A DNA stretch of 64,000 nucleotides from Desulfitobacterium sp050251735 (GTDB lineage: Bacteria; Bacillota; Desulfitobacteriia; Desulfitobacteriales; Desulfitobacteriaceae), in contig JBFWMF010000001.1 of NCBI GenBank assembly GCA_050251735.1, positions 186,001-250,000 on the forward strand, in the 5' to 3' direction. A program made the translations under genes and the position numbers. Under the pieces are notes generated by a model. That model searched no databases and had not been told where the DNA came from. It was given only the letters and a program-made list of their open reading frames with translations. Below, in pieces: positions 35,372 through 42,825 of the stretch (its first letter is position 1; each line of letters begins with the position of its first letter).

Positions 35372-36358
35372 TTATTGCATATACATCTGATATTCTTCGG
35401 TACTAATGCCGGGATGAAGACTCATGCCTAAAGCTCCGGCGATAATACGCGCGGTGTTCTGAATAAGGGAGTCGACCTCCTTAGGAGTGACCATAAGATT
35501 GTTATGATAAGGGTACAAGGCCTTTTCTAAAATCTCTTCAAAGACTATGGGGCTGAATTCCTTGTAGAGGCGAAAGAGGGCTGGGCTGGTTTTTAACTCA
35601 TCCAATAAGGATTCAAGACAGTTGTTAGCAATAATAGCGGCATTCATAACTGTGGGAAGACCGATGGCGATCACTCGGCAACCCAGTGTTTCTTCGGTGA
35701 TTCCGGTGCGTCGATTCCCCACTCCAGATCCCGGTGAGATTCCTGTGTCGGAGATTTGAATACTTGTGCCGATGCGTTCTAGAGAGCCGGCAGCTAAGGC
35801 ATCGATAGCTATGACGAGATCCGGCTTAACATGCTCAACAATGCCGCGGATGATTTCTGCAGTTTCGATACCGGTTATTCCTAAAACACCGGGGGCGATG
35901 GCACTGACTTTACGCAGCTTGCCCTGCAGCTCAACGGGAGTATAGTTGAACAGGTGGCGTGTCACTAAGCTTTTATCAATGACCTGAGGACCAAGAGCAT
36001 CAGGAGTCGCATTCCAGTTGCCCAATCCGACAAGGAGAATACTGGCGTCTTCGGATAAGTTCATCAATTCGGTCAGCTCATCGGAGAGAGTCTTGGTGAT
36101 ATCTTGATGGGTCAAATAATTATTATCATGTACTTCTGGGACATCAATGGTGATATAGGTTCCTTGAGGGCGTCCCATTTCCTGGACACCTTGCTCATTT
36201 AAGATCTTAATCGTGGTCACCGTGGCATGATCGAGGTTATCTACCTCCATACTCACCCCGGGGATTTCGGTATCGGCATCTCCTCTTAATAATTCATGGG
36301 CTTCAACTGCCAGATCAATATTCACATTAAAGGCGCGCAAAAGATCTGCTTTTTTCAA
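35372..36358 (-). CDS. gpr: Germination protease Gpr
   Basis: An A25-family endopeptidase that degrades small acid-soluble spore proteins at germination. The start is the TTG at 36358-36356: a perfect AAGGAGGT lies 8 nt upstream, and it gives MKKADLLRAFNVNIDLAVEA. The ATG at 36409 lies before that site and is less likely. 328 residues. Family blocks include LLVGLGNWNATPDALGP, VSAIAPGVLGITGIET, VIAIDALAAGS and DTGISPGSGVGNRR. Its presence shows a spore former. Confidence 0.93.
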   Translation of the reverse strand: MKKADLLRAFNVNIDLAVEAHELLRGDADTEIPGVSMEVDNLDHATVTTIKILNEQGVQEMGRPQGTYITIDVPEVHDNNYLTHQDITKTLSDELTELMNLSEDASILLVGLGNWNATPDALGPQVIDKSLVTRHLFNYTPVELQGKLRKVSAIAPGVLGITGIETAEIIRGIVEHVKPDLVIAIDALAAGSLERIGTSIQISDTGISPGSGVGNRRTGITEETLGCRVIAIGLPTVMNAAIIANNCLESLLDELKTSPALFRLYKEFSPIVFEEILEKALYPYHNNLMVTPKEVDSLIQNTARIIAGALGMSLHPGISTEEYQMYMQ

Positions 36359-36391
36359 GAGATTAGACCTCCTTAATATACCAGTTTTAGA

Positions 36392-36428
36392 TGCGTCAAA
36401 AAAAATCACTGGCCCTCGCGACCAGTGA
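36392..36428 (-). terminator. Terminator-like hairpin in the gpr leader
   Basis: Read on the minus strand, TCACTGG and CCAGTGA pair around a 9-nt loop and are followed by eight T's. It lies about 35-70 nt upstream of the gpr start codon. It either ends an upstream minus-strand transcript or attenuates gpr. Confidence 0.6.
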
Positions 36429-36644
36429 CCAAGTGAAAAACGAAAGGAAGAACTGGATGGGGGAAGGTCTCGATGAGAAATTTTCGATGACCAATTTTAG
36501 TATTCTCTGCAAAAAAACTTTTATTCAAGAATTTTAGGGAAGAATTTTGAAGATTGTGTTATACTTATGCTGATATAAAATAGAGATTTGCTGAAGTAAA
36601 ATAGATGGTATCAGCATTAGCCCACTCAAAGGTCGTGAAATTTG

Positions 36645-37187
36645 ATGCGAATTATTGCTGGGGATTATCGCGGACAGCGTCTAAAGGCTGTACCTGGGGT
36701 AAACACTCGTCCTACCGCAGATAAGATTAAAGGAGCCATTTTTAATGTGCTACGAGAAAAAGTCCCTGAGGCCAGAGTATTGGATATGTTCTCAGGTACA
36801 GGGAATTTAGCTCTTGAAGCCTTGTCGCGAGGGGCGAAAGAAGCAGTACTTACTGAAAAAAATCGAATCGCTCAACAGGTGATTCAAGAAAATATTGAAC
36901 ATTTGGGTGTGCAGAATGCCAAGCTTATGGAGATGGATGCCTTTGACTATCTAGCGCGGCATCAAGAAGAGATTTTTGACCTTATATTTATTGACCCGCC
37001 CTATCATTTGGGCCTTGCCGAAAAGTCCCTAAAGCACTTGCTCAATCCATGCCGACTTACATATTCCGGAGTCATTGTTGTCGAAACTGCGAAGGATGAA
37101 AGCCTTGGGAATGAAGCTCCCTTTGAGATCAGGAAAACGGGAGAATACGGAGATACAAAGATTTGGTATCTGCAAAGAATGGATTAA
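36645..37187 (+). CDS. rsmD: 16S rRNA m2G966 methyltransferase RsmD
   Basis: The 180-residue product starts MRIIAGDYRGQRLKAVPG, the family norm. The in-frame TTG just before is not needed. It has the SAM motif LDMFSGTGNLALEALSRGA and the catalytic FIDPPYHLG. It methylates N2 of G966 in 16S rRNA. In most Firmicutes coaD follows directly; here a coiled-coil gene follows instead. Confidence 0.94.
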   Translation: MRIIAGDYRGQRLKAVPGVNTRPTADKIKGAIFNVLREKVPEARVLDMFSGTGNLALEALSRGAKEAVLTEKNRIAQQVIQENIEHLGVQNAKLMEMDAFDYLARHQEEIFDLIFIDPPYHLGLAEKSLKHLLNPCRLTYSGVIVVETAKDESLGNEAPFEIRKTGEYGDTKIWYLQRMD

Positions 37188-37206
37188 AAGATAGGAGAGG
37201 ATCCTC

Positions 37207-37716
37207 TTGGAAAATGAAGTATTAGCACTACTCAATGAATTAGAAGAGATTGTGGATCGTGGAACCAAGATCCCCATGACAGGGAAAGTTTTAGTGGATG
37301 ATAATGTGATTTTTGACTTACTCGATCGGGTGAGAACAGCGCTTCCCGAGGAGCTCCAAAATGCTAAATGGGTGCTGGCAGAACGACAAAAGATTATGGA
37401 TGAAGCGCAAGCAGAAGCCGGACGTTTGGTCGAGCGGGGCAAAAGCTACATCGAAAAAATGGCTGAAGAGAGCGAGGTCGTGAAGCAAGCGCAGGGTTAT
37501 GCAGAAGATATTGCCCGCCAAGCCCAGGCTTATGCTAAAGAGGTAAAATTGGGAGCGATCCAGTACACAGATGAGATGTTGCTCCAAGTAGAGCAAAGTG
37601 TTGCAGAAACCTTGCAGTCTGTACGCCGCAATCGAGAAGATCTACGGAATTTAGCCAAACGGGATCAGCGAGAAAAGCCAAACGATAAAGGAAACATGCA
37701 GCAAGTGGAGTCTTAG
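37207..37716 (+). CDS. Coiled-coil protein, uncharacterised
   Basis: The 169-residue product is acidic and highly helical. A short N-terminal domain (ENEVLALLNELEEIVDRGTK) is followed by long helical segments rich in Ala, Glu, Gln and Lys (about 60-150). It resembles small DivIVA-like or ATP-synthase-subunit-like coiled coils often found after rsmD in clostridia. No catalytic motif is visible. TTG at 37207 follows AGGAGAGG. I do not recognise a function. Confidence 0.7.
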   Translation: MENEVLALLNELEEIVDRGTKIPMTGKVLVDDNVIFDLLDRVRTALPEELQNAKWVLAERQKIMDEAQAEAGRLVERGKSYIEKMAEESEVVKQAQGYAEDIARQAQAYAKEVKLGAIQYTDEMLLQVEQSVAETLQSVRRNREDLRNLAKRDQREKPNDKGNMQQVES

Positions 37717-37868
37717 AGGCTTCAGCAATGGACAAACAAGTGAGCCGAAAGAATAGGGGATACCTCCGGGTACCCCTTAGTGGCACATTGTATTGTGATT
37801 TAAATTACAAGTCCTACACTTCACTTTTGTGCTTTGCTATACTTCGCTTTTCGTGATACGCTCGGTAG

Positions 37869-39026
37869 TTATTTGCGGGAGAAGAAAGCTCGCATCCAAA
37901 AGCTGAGTCCTAAGAAAATAAGCATGGTAGCACAGAAGAACCATGAACTCAGGCGCCAGGTTTCCATGAGACTAAATGGGCCAGGCTTGAGCTGGAGAGC
38001 GAAGACGGGGAATTTCATAAGGCTTAGAAAAATCTGGCTGAGAACTAGGGCGAATATCATGTGAAGTCCCCTCCCCACCACAAAGGGAAGTAAGCGCAAA
38101 TCTGTGGTACTGGTGAAGCTGGCAACTTGGGCAAAGGAGGAAATCCCCCCCCAGCCTAAGGCCGCAGCTAGGAACCCAATCTGGAGATGAAGGCTGGAAA
38201 AGGTGTTAATGACCGACCGACAGCCTAAGGTTGTTTCAAGAAAAGCGGTCATTAGGGTAGAGACGACTTGAATCGTAATCAGCCCACCCGTGAGTCGAGA
38301 TAAAAGACTGCCGAGGATCTGGGTGACATGGATAGATTCCAACAAATTGACTAATACAGAGAAAAAGACGATGAAGCCACCTACCAAGAGAAGGGTATTG
38401 ATACCCTGTCGAACGGCATCGCCAAGCTGTTGGGCAAATGGCCGTGGGTCTTGTCTCTGGGCATCCTGTAGCTCTTGGAAGGCTTTACGTAGAGAAGGCG
38501 AGGAAGGAGGATAATTTATAGATTCACTAGACCGATAAAAACGGAAAAGGATTCCGACAAGGAGATTCCCTAGATAAACGGACCCGACAAGAACGATGCC
38601 AAGCTCAGGCCTTAACAACATGCTGGAAGCGACCGCCCCGAACATGAATCCTGGGCTGGGATTGCAGGTGAAGGCTAAGAGTCGTTCTCCTTCTACGCGG
38701 GTAAGAAGCTTTTTTTCGCGTAGCCTAGTGGTCAGTACAGCGCCAATCGGGATGCCTGAGGTATAGCTCATGGCCACCACAAAGGAAGCTTGCCCCGGGA
38801 GACGGAAGATGGGGCGCATTAAGGGCTCTACTAATACTCCCATAAAGTGAACAAAGCCTGAGGCAAGTAAGAGCTCCGAAAGGATGAAAAATGGCAAAAG
38901 CGCCGGCAGTACATAGCGCCACCATAGGGAAAGGCCGTCCGCAGCCGCTCGAACTACCTCTTGGGGAAAATAAAACATGACTAAACCTAAGAGAAAAAAT
39001 GGGAATATGCGAAAGATAGCAGCCAT
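37869..39026 (-). CDS. ylbJ: Sporulation integral membrane protein YlbJ
   Basis: The 385-residue polytopic protein has nucleoside-recognition (Gate) domain character. Blocks include WWRYVLPALLPFFILSELLL, SYTSGIPIGAVLTTRLRE, and FTCNPSPGFMFGAVASSML. In B. subtilis YlbJ is a mother-cell sporulation membrane protein. It is divergent from the patatin gene, as in the ylbJ-ylbK neighbourhood of Bacillus. Confidence 0.9.
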   Translation of the reverse strand: MAAIFRIFPFFLLGLVMFYFPQEVVRAAADGLSLWWRYVLPALLPFFILSELLLASGFVHFMGVLVEPLMRPIFRLPGQASFVVAMSYTSGIPIGAVLTTRLREKKLLTRVEGERLLAFTCNPSPGFMFGAVASSMLLRPELGIVLVGSVYLGNLLVGILFRFYRSSESINYPPSSPSLRKAFQELQDAQRQDPRPFAQQLGDAVRQGINTLLLVGGFIVFFSVLVNLLESIHVTQILGSLLSRLTGGLITIQVVSTLMTAFLETTLGCRSVINTFSSLHLQIGFLAAALGWGGISSFAQVASFTSTTDLRLLPFVVGRGLHMIFALVLSQIFLSLMKFPVFALQLKPGPFSLMETWRLSSWFFCATMLIFLGLSFWMRAFFSRK

Positions 39027-39106
39027 ATATCACCCGTCCTTCCACATAAATATATATGGAGAAAGAGAGCTGGTTAGAAGAGTTTTGGTCATCAGGAGGG
39101 CGAATC

Positions 39107-39865
39107 ATGAAAAGAGGATTGGTTCTGGGGTCAGGCGGAGCGCGGGGGCTGGCTCATCTGGGTTTTTTGCAGGTGCTAGAAGAAGAACAGGTCGAGGTCG
39201 ATTGTATCGTGGGCTGCAGCATCGGAGCTGTTTTTGGTGCACTCTGGGCGGCGGGGGTTGACCTTTATCGCTTGGAACGCTTGATTACCTACCAAGGATT
39301 TAGCAAAAGGCTCATTGATTTTTCCGTTTCCAGAGACGGCTTTGTCAAAGGAGAGAAGTTCTTAGAAGCTATGCGACTTCTCACTAAGGATTTAACCTTT
39401 GCTGAACTACGGATCCCCTTAGCTATTGTGGCAACGGATATTGAAACGGGGGAAAGGGTTGTTTTTAGAGAAGGTAGCGTAGCCCACGCAGTTCGAGCTA
39501 GCGTTTCCATACCCGGTGTATTTAAGCCCTATTGTTATCAAGGTCGTACCCTCGTGGATGGGGCGGTTAAAAATCGTCTGCCTATCATGGTAGCTAAGGG
39601 ATTGGGCGCGGAAAAAATTTTAGCAGTGGATGTGAAGAAAGGATTATCAGCCAAGCTCAACACGGCTATGGATGTGATGATGCAATCGTTAGAGATACTG
39701 GAAGAAGAAGTCTTTCGAACTCAAAAGGACCACGCTGATTTGCTTGTTCAACCTGAGGTAGGACATATTGGTGTCTTACAATTTGATCAGGCTGAAGAAG
39801 CTATTGCTTTGGGGAGGACTGCGGCGAAGTCTAAACTTTCCGACATTATTCGCATTTTTGGTTAA
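39107..39865 (+). CDS. Patatin-like phospholipase (YlbK/RssA-like)
   Basis: The 252-residue product has all patatin elements: the oxyanion loop GSGGARGLAHLG, the nucleophile elbow GCSIGAVFGA (GxSxG), and the catalytic-dyad segment DGAVKNRLP (DGA). ATG at 39107 follows CAGGAGGG. It is predicted to hydrolyse acyl chains; the substrate is unknown. The neighbouring ylbJ homologue supports equivalence to B. subtilis YlbK. Confidence 0.9.
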   Translation: MKRGLVLGSGGARGLAHLGFLQVLEEEQVEVDCIVGCSIGAVFGALWAAGVDLYRLERLITYQGFSKRLIDFSVSRDGFVKGEKFLEAMRLLTKDLTFAELRIPLAIVATDIETGERVVFREGSVAHAVRASVSIPGVFKPYCYQGRTLVDGAVKNRLPIMVAKGLGAEKILAVDVKKGLSAKLNTAMDVMMQSLEILEEEVFRTQKDHADLLVQPEVGHIGVLQFDQAEEAIALGRTAAKSKLSDIIRIFG

Positions 39866-40192
39866 GACTTGAAATGTCGATGATTTGTGTTAAACTTAAA
39901 AAGTGTTTTCCATGCATAGACATAGAAAACTAGCCTGCTTTGCAAGTCTACTAAGCTTCAGAGGAAGTGAAGCTCCACTGAAGTAAGTATCCTTTATCGT
40001 GTGAAGAGAGAAAAATTCACACGTATTTGTGTTATTTCCTTATAGATAGCTTCAAAAGAGGTAAGAGAATGTCTCATTCTGGGCAAAATGATAAGAGAGC
40101 ATCTTTTGCATTCTTATAGAAGAAGCAAGAAAAGAGAGAAAAAAAGAAAAGAAGAAAAATGGGTGGAAAAGAAAATTAGGGGGTAATTTATT
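39866..40192. other. Intergenic region upstream of ackA
   Basis: No gene was recognised. It contains a small CTTCAG / CTGAAG hairpin near 39955-39985 and an unbroken 33-nt purine run at 40127-40159 (mostly A with G) close to the ackA start. It probably contains the ackA promoter, but none stands out. Confidence 0.5.
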
Positions 40193-41392
40193 GTGAAGGT
40201 TCTTGTAATTAACTGTGGGAGTTCCTCGCTGAAGTATCAATTGCTTGATATGGATACCAAGACTCCTATCGCCAAAGGTTTAGTTGAACGGATTGGACTT
40301 CCCGGGGCAGTCTTAACTCATCGCCCGGCTTCTGGCGAAAAGGAGATTATCACTGCGGAAATTCCCAATCATACGGTAGCCATACAATTAGTATTAGACG
40401 CTTTAGTAAACCCTGAATATGGGGTGCTAAAAAGCCTAGATGAAATCGGTGCTGTGGGTCATCGTGTGGTCCATGGCGGTGAGAAATTCGCCAGCTCCGT
40501 GCTGATTGATGATGAAGTTATGCAGGCCATTGAGGAGTGCATTGAATTAGCGCCTCTTCATAATCCACCTAATATCGCAGGCATTGAAGCGTGTCAAAAA
40601 CTCATGCCCGGTGTGCCTCAAGTCGCAGTTTTTGATACGGCCTTTCATCAAACCATGCCTCCCCATGCCTATCTCTACGGCTTGCCCTATGAACTTTATG
40701 AAAAATATAAAATCAGAAAATATGGTTTCCATGGGACGTCTCATAAATATGTAAGCCAACGCGCTGCGGAACTCTTGGGTCGCCCTATCGAAGGCTTGAA
40801 GCTGATTAGCTGCCATTTGGGCAATGGCTCTTCCCTCACTGCTATTAAAGATGGAAAATCCATCGAAACCTCCATGGGCTTTACTCCCTTGGAAGGACTT
40901 ATGATGGGGACTCGCTCCGGTGACTTAGACCCTGCAATCGTATCGTTCATTCAACAGAAGGAAAATCTATCCTCTGATGAAGTGAATGACTTCCTTAATA
41001 AAAAGAGCGGAGTCTTAGGACTTTCTGGGGTGAGCAGTGATTTTCGGGATATTGAGCAAGCTCGTGATCAGGGAAATTACCGTGCCGGCTTAGCCTTGCA
41101 AGTTTTTGCTCATGATGTAAAAAAATATATTGGATCCTATGCAGCAGTATTAGACGGTGCAGATGCTATCATCTTTACAGCTGGCCTAGGCGAAAACTCA
41201 GCCGAAATGCGGGCAACGGTTGTGGATGGGTTGGATTACCTTGGTGCAACCCTTGATCCGGAAAAGAATAAAACCCGCGGTCAAGAGCTCGACATCTCCA
41301 TCCCTGAGGCAACCTGTCGAGTGCTCGTTATTCCTACCAATGAAGAATTGATGATCGCTTTAGATACTTTAGATATTGTAAGTAAGGGTTAA
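40193..41392 (+). CDS. ackA: Acetate kinase
   Basis: Converts acetyl phosphate and ADP to acetate and ATP. The 399-residue product starts at GTG (MKVLVINCGSSSLKYQLLDM) after TTAGGGGG. It has GHRVVHGGEKFA, LAPLHNPPNI, VFDTAFHQTMP, the signature GFTPLEGLMMGTRSGDLDP, and FTAGLGENS. Full length. pta is not in the window, so the two genes are not adjacent downstream. Confidence 0.97.
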   Translation: MKVLVINCGSSSLKYQLLDMDTKTPIAKGLVERIGLPGAVLTHRPASGEKEIITAEIPNHTVAIQLVLDALVNPEYGVLKSLDEIGAVGHRVVHGGEKFASSVLIDDEVMQAIEECIELAPLHNPPNIAGIEACQKLMPGVPQVAVFDTAFHQTMPPHAYLYGLPYELYEKYKIRKYGFHGTSHKYVSQRAAELLGRPIEGLKLISCHLGNGSSLTAIKDGKSIETSMGFTPLEGLMMGTRSGDLDPAIVSFIQQKENLSSDEVNDFLNKKSGVLGLSGVSSDFRDIEQARDQGNYRAGLALQVFAHDVKKYIGSYAAVLDGADAIIFTAGLGENSAEMRATVVDGLDYLGATLDPEKNKTRGQELDISIPEATCRVLVIPTNEELMIALDTLDIVSKG

Positions 41393-41402
41393 GGAGTTTT
41401 CC

Positions 41403-41431
41403 TTGACAAAGAAAATCTAGCCAACTATAAT
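41403..41431 (+). promoter_or_regulatory. Perfect consensus sigma-A promoter of yceD-rpmF
   Basis: TTGACA (41403-41408) and TATAAT (41426-41431) have a 17-nt spacer and match the housekeeping consensus at all 12 positions. It starts 11 bp after the ackA stop. Confidence 0.9.
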
Positions 41432-41457
41432 AATGGTTGTGTATTGGAGTGGTCATT

Positions 41458-41967
41458 GTGATAATTAATGTCGCTCAAATTCGCCGCGATGAAAATGGAA
41501 CTGCTCACTTTGATTTAAACGAGGATTTTTCTGCTTTTGAATCAGAGCTTGAGGGCATTACGTTTGTCGCTCCTGTGCACGTTCAACTTCAGGTGAACAA
41601 TACGGGGGATTCTTTGCTTGTCCAAGGTACGATTGATGCTGAGGTTAATGCTCAATGTGGTCGTTGCCTGGAACCTTTTCATTATACGATTCATCAGGAC
41701 TATGAAGATGAGTGGGTATATGCTCCCCAAGCAATGGAAGAACAAATGGAGACTGTGCTGGTTTTCGAGAAGGATGAAATCGAACTCAGTGAGCGCATTC
41801 TTGAGCAAATCGTGTTGGCCTTACCGATGAGGTTTATCTGTTCTTCTGAGTGTAAAGGGCTGTGCCCTGTTTGCGGTGTGAACCACAACCTTCAATCTTG
41901 TGACTGTGTCCAGGATCAAGTGGATCCCCGTCTTGCAGCATTAGCCAGCTGGCCTCGTGAAGATTAA
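41458..41967 (+). CDS. yceD: YceD/DUF177 family protein
   Basis: The GTG at 41458 lies 9 nt after GGAG; earlier in-frame starts overlap that site. 169 residues. YceD family proteins are linked to 23S rRNA accumulation and usually sit just before rpmF, as here. Cysteine pairs occur in QCGRCLEPF and near the C-terminus (CKGLCPVCGVNHNLQSCDC), suggesting zinc binding. Confidence 0.9.
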   Translation: MIINVAQIRRDENGTAHFDLNEDFSAFESELEGITFVAPVHVQLQVNNTGDSLLVQGTIDAEVNAQCGRCLEPFHYTIHQDYEDEWVYAPQAMEEQMETVLVFEKDEIELSERILEQIVLALPMRFICSSECKGLCPVCGVNHNLQSCDCVQDQVDPRLAALASWPRED

Positions 41968-41997
41968 TTATTCGAAAGTTAAAAGGGGGTGTAATCC

Positions 41998-42177
41998 ATG
42001 GGTGTTGGTCAACATCGCCAATCCAAATCCAGAGTTCGTAAACGTCGGGCAATGTGGAAGTTAACAGCTCCAAACCACATTGAATGCCCCCAATGTCATA
42101 AACCTACATTACCACATCATATTTGCCCAAGCTGCGGCTTTTATAAAGCTAAGGAAGTAGTTTCGATGGGTGAGTAA
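41998..42177 (+). CDS. rpmF: 50S ribosomal protein L32
   Basis: A 59-residue frame beginning MGVGQHRQSKSRVRKRRAMW. It has a zinc ribbon of two CxxC pairs (ECPQC and ICPSCGFY), the normal zinc form of L32. AAGGGGGT precedes the ATG. In most Firmicutes fapR or plsX follows directly; here 6.4 kb of other genes intervene. Confidence 0.96.
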   Translation: MGVGQHRQSKSRVRKRRAMWKLTAPNHIECPQCHKPTLPHHICPSCGFYKAKEVVSMGE

Positions 42178-42189
42178 TCACAACGAGAG

Positions 42190-42213
42190 AGAAGCCGTAA
42201 GGCTTCTTTTTTT
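42190..42213 (+). terminator. Terminator of yceD-rpmF
   Basis: AGAAGCC-GTAA-GGCTTCT stem followed by a run of seven T's, 13 nt after the rpmF stop. Confidence 0.9.
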
Positions 42214-42227
42214 GCTTTCTTTATATC

Positions 42228-42241
42228 TTGATCTAGGTCAA
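42228..42241. promoter_or_regulatory. Crp/Fnr-type palindrome, site 1
   Basis: TTGATCTAGGTCAA is close to the Fnr consensus TTGATNNNNATCAA and shares TTGATYTRRRTCAA with two sites further on. No good -10 lies at the class II distance, and a hairpin with a T-run (42270-42302) follows. It may be an accessory or degenerate site. Confidence 0.5.
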
Positions 42242-42269
42242 TTATATTTCCGGAGATATTTGGTTACAT

Positions 42270-42302
42270 AAAATCATCTGATATGAAGAGATGATTTTTT
42301 TT
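42270..42302 (+). terminator. Second hairpin with T-run before the ric-like gene
   Basis: AAAATCATCT / AGATGATTTT stem with a 9-nt loop followed by further T's. It may back up the rpmF terminator. Confidence 0.65.
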
Positions 42303-42339
42303 ATTTGGAGGAAAATATATAAATACAATCTTAGATAAA

Positions 42340-42381
42340 TTGATTTGGGTCAATTTAATTTTTTAAGATCCTTTGTACAAT
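42340..42381 (+). promoter_or_regulatory. Crp/Fnr site 2 with -10 box (class II promoter) of the ric-like gene
   Basis: TTGATTTGGGTCAA (42340-42353) has its centre 29.5 bp before a TACAAT at 42376-42381. This puts the site at about -41.5 from the expected start, the classical position for class II activation by Crp/Fnr proteins. The spacing is identical at site 3. Confidence 0.75.
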
Positions 42382-42420
42382 AAACTCATAAAATCAAATA
42401 ACAAGAAAGAGGGAATTGAT

Positions 42421-42723
42421 ATGTCAAAGCAATTAACTTTTAATCAAGTGAAGGAAAAACATTTTAAAACCTTAGAGCAATATGTACCCATCGTGGACAG
42501 AGTTCATGGCGGTAATCACCCGGAGTTTCATGAAGTTCGTCAACTTTTTGAGGCAATCGCAAAAAAGACTAAAGGTGCGGGAGCAGAAAAGCCTGAATTG
42601 AATGAAGAACTGGCAAAATTACGTGAAGTTACCCATAACTACACGGTTCCGCGTGATGTTTGTGAAAGCTATGAAGCGGTGTATAACATGTTAGCCGAAG
42701 TAGATAAAGCTTATCAAGCTTAA
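42421..42723 (+). CDS. Ric-like short iron-sulfur cluster repair protein
   Basis: The 100-residue product (MSKQLTFNQVKEKHF...) follows AGAGGGAATTG. The segments VPIVDRVHGGNHPEFHEVRQLF and LREVTHNYTVPRDVCESYEAVYNML resemble the hemerythrin-like part of ScdA/YtfE/RIC di-iron proteins, in the short single-domain form seen in lactobacilli and clostridia. RIC proteins repair Fe-S clusters after nitrosative or oxidative damage. Histidines at HGGNHPEFHE and THNY could be metal ligands; fewer are present than in full RIC. The Fnr-type promoter fits a redox role. Confidence 0.7.
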   Translation: MSKQLTFNQVKEKHFKTLEQYVPIVDRVHGGNHPEFHEVRQLFEAIAKKTKGAGAEKPELNEELAKLREVTHNYTVPRDVCESYEAVYNMLAEVDKAYQA

Positions 42724-42740
42724 ACAGAATTGGCTATTAT

Positions 42741-42772
42741 CCAGAAAGCAATTGTTGCAAATTGCTTTCTGG
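42741..42772 (+). other. Intercistronic hairpin between the ric-like and ATPase genes
   Basis: CCAGAAAGCAATT and AATTGCTTTCTGG form a perfect 13-bp stem with a 6-nt loop 18 nt after the ric-like stop. There is no U-tract. It may set relative expression by mRNA processing or stability. Confidence 0.6.
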
Positions 42773-42825
42773 AAATCATGCGAAGGTATCTTGGAAACAG
42801 AAAATGCGGAGGAAGGAGAATTGGG

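Noticed and set aside
36406..36428. T-box riboswitch before gpr
   Set aside because: There is a terminator-like hairpin, but no T-box sequence, specifier loop or GGTACCGCG-type block upstream.
42228..42274. Class II promoter at Fnr-like site 1
   Set aside because: The only TAAAAT lies 5 bp off the spacing shared by sites 2 and 3, and the start would fall inside a hairpin; kept only as a possible binding site.
42730..42825. 32-codon upstream extension of the P-type ATPase
   Set aside because: It would read through the 13-bp hairpin, lacks a ribosome-binding site, and the ATG at 42826 has a good AAGGAGA.
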